32,611 nucleotides of DNA, taken from positions 1 through 32,611 of the forward strand of contig CANJDA010000003.1 in NCBI GenBank assembly GCA_947472705.1, read 5' to 3'. Positions 28,240 to 32,611 of the stretch are shown here, piece by piece. The notes beneath the pieces were generated by a model. The model was not told the origin of the DNA. It saw only the letters and a list, made by a program, of their open reading frames with translations, and ran no database searches. The stretch is from Flavobacteriaceae bacterium (GTDB lineage: Bacteria > Bacteroidota > Bacteroidia > Flavobacteriales > Flavobacteriaceae). Each line of letters opens with the position of its first letter. Position 1 is the stretch's first letter. The translations under genes and the position numbers were made by a program.

Positions 28240-28662
28240 TTATTTTTGTTTCACGTGGAACATCTTCATTTTTTCTTCTTCTTTTCCTCGCATTATTAAC
28301 TCGTCGCTCTCGCTTTTATCTTTATATCCACAGTAGTGTAGTATTCCGTGAACCATCACTCTTTTTAACTCTTCTTCAAAAGAAACCTTAAATTCTTCCG
28401 CATTTTCAAGTACTCTTTCAATAGAAATGAATATATCTCCGTGTAATTCGTTTCCTATAGAATAATCAAAACTGATAATATCAGTTAGTGTATCATGATT
28501 GAGATATTGTTGGTTTAATCCTAACAAATAATCATCGTCACAGAAGATATAATTAATTTCGCCTTCATTCTTTTTTTCAGATTCAATAACATTGGAAAGC
28601 CAATCTGAAAAAACAGATTCGTGTTCTAAAATGAAATCAGATTCGTAATTAAAACTAATCAT
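28240..28662 (-). CDS. ybeY: Endoribonuclease YbeY (start reassigned to internal ATG at 28662)
   Basis: 140 aa from MISFNYESDFILEHE; HGILHYCGYKDKSESDE zinc motif; ORF-track start lies further inside the DUF4175 gene. Confidence 0.92.
   Translation of the reverse strand: MISFNYESDFILEHESVFSDWLSNVIESEKKNEGEINYIFCDDDYLLGLNQQYLNHDTLTDIISFDYSIGNELHGDIFISIERVLENAEEFKVSFEEELKRVMVHGILHYCGYKDKSESDELIMRGKEEEKMKMFHVKQK
28247..28262. promoter_or_regulatory. parS: parS centromere site (canonical ParB-binding sequence) inside the 3' end of ybeY
   Basis: TGTTTCACGTGGAACA on plus = TGTTCCACGTGAAACA on minus, 16/16 match to the canonical parS sequence; encodes M-F-H-V-K-Q of the YbeY C-terminus. Confidence 0.92.
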
Positions 28663-31600
28663 TGGATTTAAAATATTCTTGGACCTTTTGGTCAAAATTG
28701 GAGCGCAAAGGTAAACTTTGTCTGTTTAAAATTTCAATGCTATTCAAATATTCTTGAAGTTTGGTAGGCAAAGCATTCACATTGTTATTGAATTCCTTTT
28801 TATTAGTTTCTGATTGACGCTTTTTGTCTTCTCCCTGTTGTTGGATTGCTTTTTGTAATTTTAATAATTCATATTTTACATTTAAAATCTTTTGCATGGT
28901 TTCATTATTAAAACCCTTGTTAAGCAATTGCTTCTCAATTTGTTTCATTTGATCAAGCGCATTTTGCCCATTACCTCCAACACCTTGTTTGTTAAGTTCT
29001 TTTTCTAAAGCTTCTCGAAGTTGTTGTTGTTCTTTGTATATCTCCATGATAGCTTTAGCATCACCTTCTCCATCTTGCCCTTGTTCACCTCCTTTTTGTT
29101 CACCTTGGCCTTGCCCCGAGCTACCTCCCTTTTGCCCTTTATTTCCTTTGTTTCCTTGCTGTCCATCACCAGGTTTCTCGCCCTGTTGTCCTTGTTGCCC
29201 TTCTCCGGGTTTGTCCCCAGGTTTTTCTCCAGGTTTCTCACCTTTTTTCATTCCCTTCTTCATTTTATCACCTAAACCTTCCTGCTTCTTAATAATGTCT
29301 GGAAGTTGCATTCCTTCCCCTTGTCCTGGTTTTGGTTTTCCTTTTCCTTGTCCCTGCATTTGCATTTCCATTTGCATTCCCGTGAGAATGTCACTTAGCA
29401 TATCAGCCAATTTATTGGAAGCTGAAACAGCATACTGTTGGTGCGAATTTCCTTTTGGAACATTGGCTTCGACTAATGTTTCTATTGCTTTATCAACGTT
29501 GTATTGCACATTCCCGATTTCTTTTGTGATATCTTCTGCAATCTTTGGATTACGCAATGACATAGCAAATAAACTATCATCTACGTGTTTGAATTGTTGT
29601 TTTAAATCTTGTTGGACTTTTAAGTTTTTATTGAAAGATGGAGCACCTCGATTCAGGTTTTTGAACTGCTTCATCACATCTTCTTGTGAGAATGAATAAG
29701 CTAAAAGATTATCTAAAATTTGACGCAACATAGCCACATCTTCTTCCATTTGCTCTTCTTCACCAGATTGCATTTGTTCTTGCATTTGTTGGCTCATTTG
29801 CTTCATTTTTTTGGAAGCACTTTTTTGTTTTGGCTTTGCTTTAGCTTTTTGTTGTTTCTGCAATTGGTCTTTAGCATCCTTTAAATCTTCATCAATGCTT
29901 TTCTCCTTTTCATCGGTTTTTGGCAAATCCATAGGAGCTTTTAACTCTTTATTTTCTTTTTCTAAATCATTCAGTTCTTCTTGGAGTTTATCAAAATCTT
30001 TGTTTATTTCTTCTTGTTTTTCTGCATTATTTTCATCTGTTTTCTCAGATAGCTGATCTTGTTTTTCGGACAACTTGTTTAATTTATCGGCAATTTGTTC
30101 TGCCTTTTTCTCAACATAGTAACGTTTGGTTAATTCGACTAGTTGTTCCAAACTCTTGGTTTGATTTTTACTAGCTTGTTGGAATTTCTCCATCTTCTCA
30201 AATAACTCTTCTTTGCTTATTTTATCATTTAGCTTTTTGAGTTCATCCAACAATTTTTTATTTTTTTCTAAATCTTCTTTGGTTTTTTCTAAACGTTCTT
30301 GAAGCTGATCTTTCTTTTCGTCTTTTTTATCTGATTTGAATTTTTCAAGATTGTCTTTCATTTTCTCCGAGAACTCTTTCATCAACTCATCTTGTTGTTT
30401 TTGTCGTTGCAGAAAATCATCAATTTTTTGCTGATCTTTAAATTCTAAATTATCTTTTTCTTTACCCATTTTTTGGAGTTTTTCCATCTCAGATAATTGT
30501 TTGTCTTGGGCTTTTAACGATTTAGACAAAGAGTTAATATTTTGATTTTGTTGCTGCAGCATTTGGTCTTCTTTCTCTGCCTCAGTGGCAATTCTATTGC
30601 TAAAAACAGATGATTTTGTGCTTTTGAAATTATGAATAGCATCGTTATCAAAAATCTCAAAGTAGTATTCATATGAAACACCTTCTTCTACAGGAAGGTT
30701 ACTTGGAAATGAAAACACAAACTGATCGTAAACATCTTTTTTAACAGCAATAGGGGCGCGTTTAGCTGTAGTTGGCTTGTCTTTAGGGTAATAAATAATA
30801 AGTAGCTTAGACAAACCATAATCATCGGACACCTGCCCTAATACAAAGTTCTTATTTACTTTCAGACTATCAGGTGCATTGTCGACTGTTATGGTTGGGA
30901 ATTGGTCTTTGATAACTGAAATCTGATAATTCAGTTTTTCATAATTCTGAACCTTTGCATTTGATGTCAGGATTTGGTAATCTGTATTTTGCAAAATACT
31001 TTTTGACAAAGAGAATATGTTATCTGCTTTGGTAAATTTAAAATGATTATTGTCATTTACCCAGTCTACTTTTTGAGTAGCAAGAGTGTTCATCCTCCAG
31101 GTAACTTTAGTTCCTTCTGGGATAATGGCGTTCCCTGTTCCTTTAATAATTTCTGATTTCTTATTGAGGTAGCCTGGAAAATTCAACACCATTTCAAAAT
31201 TAGCGATAGAGGGCACAGTAACTACTTTTAATTCATAATTGTGAGACGAAATGTCGTTAGCTTCTATATGAAATTCTATGTCTTCAGCGGGCTTCGGAAT
31301 GACAAACTCAAATTCTCCTGCCTTGTTAATTTCCATAAAATAACTTTCATTGCCAATAAAAATCATAGCATTTTCAGGAACAACATTACCTACAGATTTC
31401 ACTTTTAAAAGAAAGTCCTTGTTCTGTTCGGTTTGTAAATTGTTATTCAACACAACAAATTCAAAGGGTGCTGGAGGCAAAAATTGTTGTTTAAAATGCA
31501 CTACCCTATTTAAACTCTGGGAAAGTATATCGCTTTTTCCAGAAATCATGAAAAACAAAAAGAACAATATCGGGATAACTGCCAAAGGCAAATATTTTTT

Positions 31601-32047
31601 GTTTTTGGTTAAATTAATAGCATTACTGAAAGGAATTGGTTGCAAAGCGCTTGCCTTTTGATCTATAGAAGCTAATAATAATTCTGATTTATTTTGGTCT
31701 TGTGATAATTGTAAAAAGTTGGTCAACTTATCGCCCACTTCACTAAAATGATTCCCAATAATTGCTGATGCTTGATTATATTCTATTCCTTTTTGTAATT
31801 TGAATAGCTTGAAAATGGGAAATAAAATAAAACGCAATAATAGAAAAAGCTCTACGGCAATAAAGACCGTAAAAAGAATGGTTCTAGCAGTTGGCTTTAG
31901 CCAAAGGAAATATTCAACAAAAATCGTGAAGATAAAATACAAAAGCCCAAGCCCAACAAAGAAAATGGTTCCTCTAACTAGCTCATTGGTATAAAATTTC
32001 TTAATAAACTGTTCGAGTTTATTGTAAATAATGCTTTGATTTTCCAA
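28655..32047 (-). CDS. DUF4175-family large membrane protein with coiled-coil and low-complexity regions
   Basis: 1130 aa; N-terminal TM helices (TIFFVGLGLLYFIFTIFVEYFLWL, YLPLAVIPILFFLFFMISG), long K/E/Q coiled-coil, Gly/Lys/Gln/Pro-rich tract, conserved tail. Confidence 0.85.
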   Translation of the reverse strand: MENQSIIYNKLEQFIKKFYTNELVRGTIFFVGLGLLYFIFTIFVEYFLWLKPTARTILFTVFIAVELFLLLRFILFPIFKLFKLQKGIEYNQASAIIGNHFSEVGDKLTNFLQLSQDQNKSELLLASIDQKASALQPIPFSNAINLTKNKKYLPLAVIPILFFLFFMISGKSDILSQSLNRVVHFKQQFLPPAPFEFVVLNNNLQTEQNKDFLLKVKSVGNVVPENAMIFIGNESYFMEINKAGEFEFVIPKPAEDIEFHIEANDISSHNYELKVVTVPSIANFEMVLNFPGYLNKKSEIIKGTGNAIIPEGTKVTWRMNTLATQKVDWVNDNNHFKFTKADNIFSLSKSILQNTDYQILTSNAKVQNYEKLNYQISVIKDQFPTITVDNAPDSLKVNKNFVLGQVSDDYGLSKLLIIYYPKDKPTTAKRAPIAVKKDVYDQFVFSFPSNLPVEEGVSYEYYFEIFDNDAIHNFKSTKSSVFSNRIATEAEKEDQMLQQQNQNINSLSKSLKAQDKQLSEMEKLQKMGKEKDNLEFKDQQKIDDFLQRQKQQDELMKEFSEKMKDNLEKFKSDKKDEKKDQLQERLEKTKEDLEKNKKLLDELKKLNDKISKEELFEKMEKFQQASKNQTKSLEQLVELTKRYYVEKKAEQIADKLNKLSEKQDQLSEKTDENNAEKQEEINKDFDKLQEELNDLEKENKELKAPMDLPKTDEKEKSIDEDLKDAKDQLQKQQKAKAKPKQKSASKKMKQMSQQMQEQMQSGEEEQMEEDVAMLRQILDNLLAYSFSQEDVMKQFKNLNRGAPSFNKNLKVQQDLKQQFKHVDDSLFAMSLRNPKIAEDITKEIGNVQYNVDKAIETLVEANVPKGNSHQQYAVSASNKLADMLSDILTGMQMEMQMQGQGKGKPKPGQGEGMQLPDIIKKQEGLGDKMKKGMKKGEKPGEKPGDKPGEGQQGQQGEKPGDGQQGNKGNKGQKGGSSGQGQGEQKGGEQGQDGEGDAKAIMEIYKEQQQLREALEKELNKQGVGGNGQNALDQMKQIEKQLLNKGFNNETMQKILNVKYELLKLQKAIQQQGEDKKRQSETNKKEFNNNVNALPTKLQEYLNSIEILNRQSLPLRSNFDQKVQEYFKSND

Positions 32048-32154
32048 AATGGTTACTCCTTTATTTTTAACCGATAAATGTACAATTTTTACTGAATACC
32101 CAAGCGTTAAAAAAATGCCAAAGAAAATTCAATAAATACTGCCCAATTAAATTT

Positions 32155-32162
32155 TATCTTTG
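32155..32162 (+). promoter_or_regulatory. Candidate -7 element for gltX
   Basis: TATCTTTG 18 nt upstream of the gltX ATG. Confidence 0.45.
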
Positions 32163-32180
32163 CGCTAAATTTTAAGAAAA

Positions 32181-32611
32181 ATGTCGAGACCTGTTAGAGT
32201 TCGTTTTGCTCCTAGTCCAACCGGACCGTTACATATTGGTGGTGTTCGTACTGCCCTATTTAATTATTTATTTGCCAAAAAACATAATGGTGTTTTTTAT
32301 TTACGAATAGAAGATACAGATCAAAATCGTTTTGTTCCTGGTGCTGAAGCTTACATCTTTGAAGCCTTGGAATGGTTAGGAATTGCGCCAAGCGAAACCG
32401 TGGGGAAGAATGAAAAATATGGTCCTTACCGTCAATCGGAAAGAAAGTCTTTGTATAAACAATATGCAGATCAATTGGTAAATTCGGGTTGGGCCTACTA
32501 TGCTTTTGACACGGCTGAAGCATTAGATATGCATAGAAAACAGCTTGAAACTGAAGGAAAAACTTTTATTTACAATTGGCACAATCGTGAAAAACTAGAT
32601 ACTTCTTTAGT
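32181..32611 (+). CDS. gltX: Glutamyl-tRNA synthetase, N-terminal part (truncated by window edge)
   Basis: Manual translation [72 protein letters not shown]...; HIGH-type motif. Missing from the ORF track because it runs off the window. Confidence 0.97.
   Translation, partial: MSRPVRVRFAPSPTGPLHIGGVRTALFNYLFAKKHNGVFYLRIEDTDQNRFVPGAEAYIFEALEWLGIAPSETVGKNEKYGPYRQSERKSLYKQYADQLVNSGWAYYAFDTAEALDMHRKQLETEGKTFIYNWHNREKLDTSL

Noticed and set aside
28324-28332. DnaA-box-like ATATCCACA near parS, possible oriC
   Set aside because: Single 9-mer with one mismatch to TTATCCACA inside the conserved ybeY coding region; no cluster of boxes or DUE.
28989-29699. 236-aa plus-strand ORF rich in Ser/Pro/Cys opposite the DUF4175 gene
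   Set aside because: Antisense shadow of the low-complexity and coiled-coil coding region; composition is the mirror of KPG/GQG codons and there is no independent support.
32260-32523. 87-aa minus-strand ORF at the right edge
   Set aside because: Antisense to the N-terminal region of gltX.

Overview
The window looks like a Flavobacteriaceae (Bacteroidota) chromosome: AT-rich, dense, with TAnnTTTG-type -7 promoter elements. Most of it is core housekeeping. (1) A minus-strand SUF Fe-S cluster locus (sufA-B-C-D ... sufS, lipoprotein-like gene, sufE, DUF59/sufT-like) is interrupted between sufD and sufS by a small outer-membrane-like protein and a pair of DUF2157-like membrane proteins. (2) A plus-strand block encodes an MBL hydrolase, S8 protease, M1-like metallopeptidase, rnpA, S41 protease and a tandem-OmpA-domain protein. 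(3) A minus-strand block encodes GNAT, DUF4837, LysM/lytic transglycosylase, pgk and an HTH regulator. (4) holB-DoxX are on the plus strand. (5) A minus-strand block encodes OmpH/Skp, a methyltransferase, mnmG, ybeY and DUF4175. gltX begins at the right edge. The strongest non-annotation signal is a pair of ParB-binding parS-type sites flanking mnmG. One is a 16/16 match to the canonical parS sequence, embedded in the last codons of ybeY. The second has an identical 14-bp core and abuts the predicted -7 box of the methyltransferase gene. Other points of note are an intrinsic terminator whose loop contains the start codon of the next gene (DUF4837), a terminator 12 nt upstream of the M1 start, an inverted-repeat element between sufB and sufC, tandem dyads between pgk and the LysM gene, and a 62-codon start-less open frame upstream of the HTH regulator. 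I found no CRISPR array, transposon, tRNA/rRNA or recognisable defence system.
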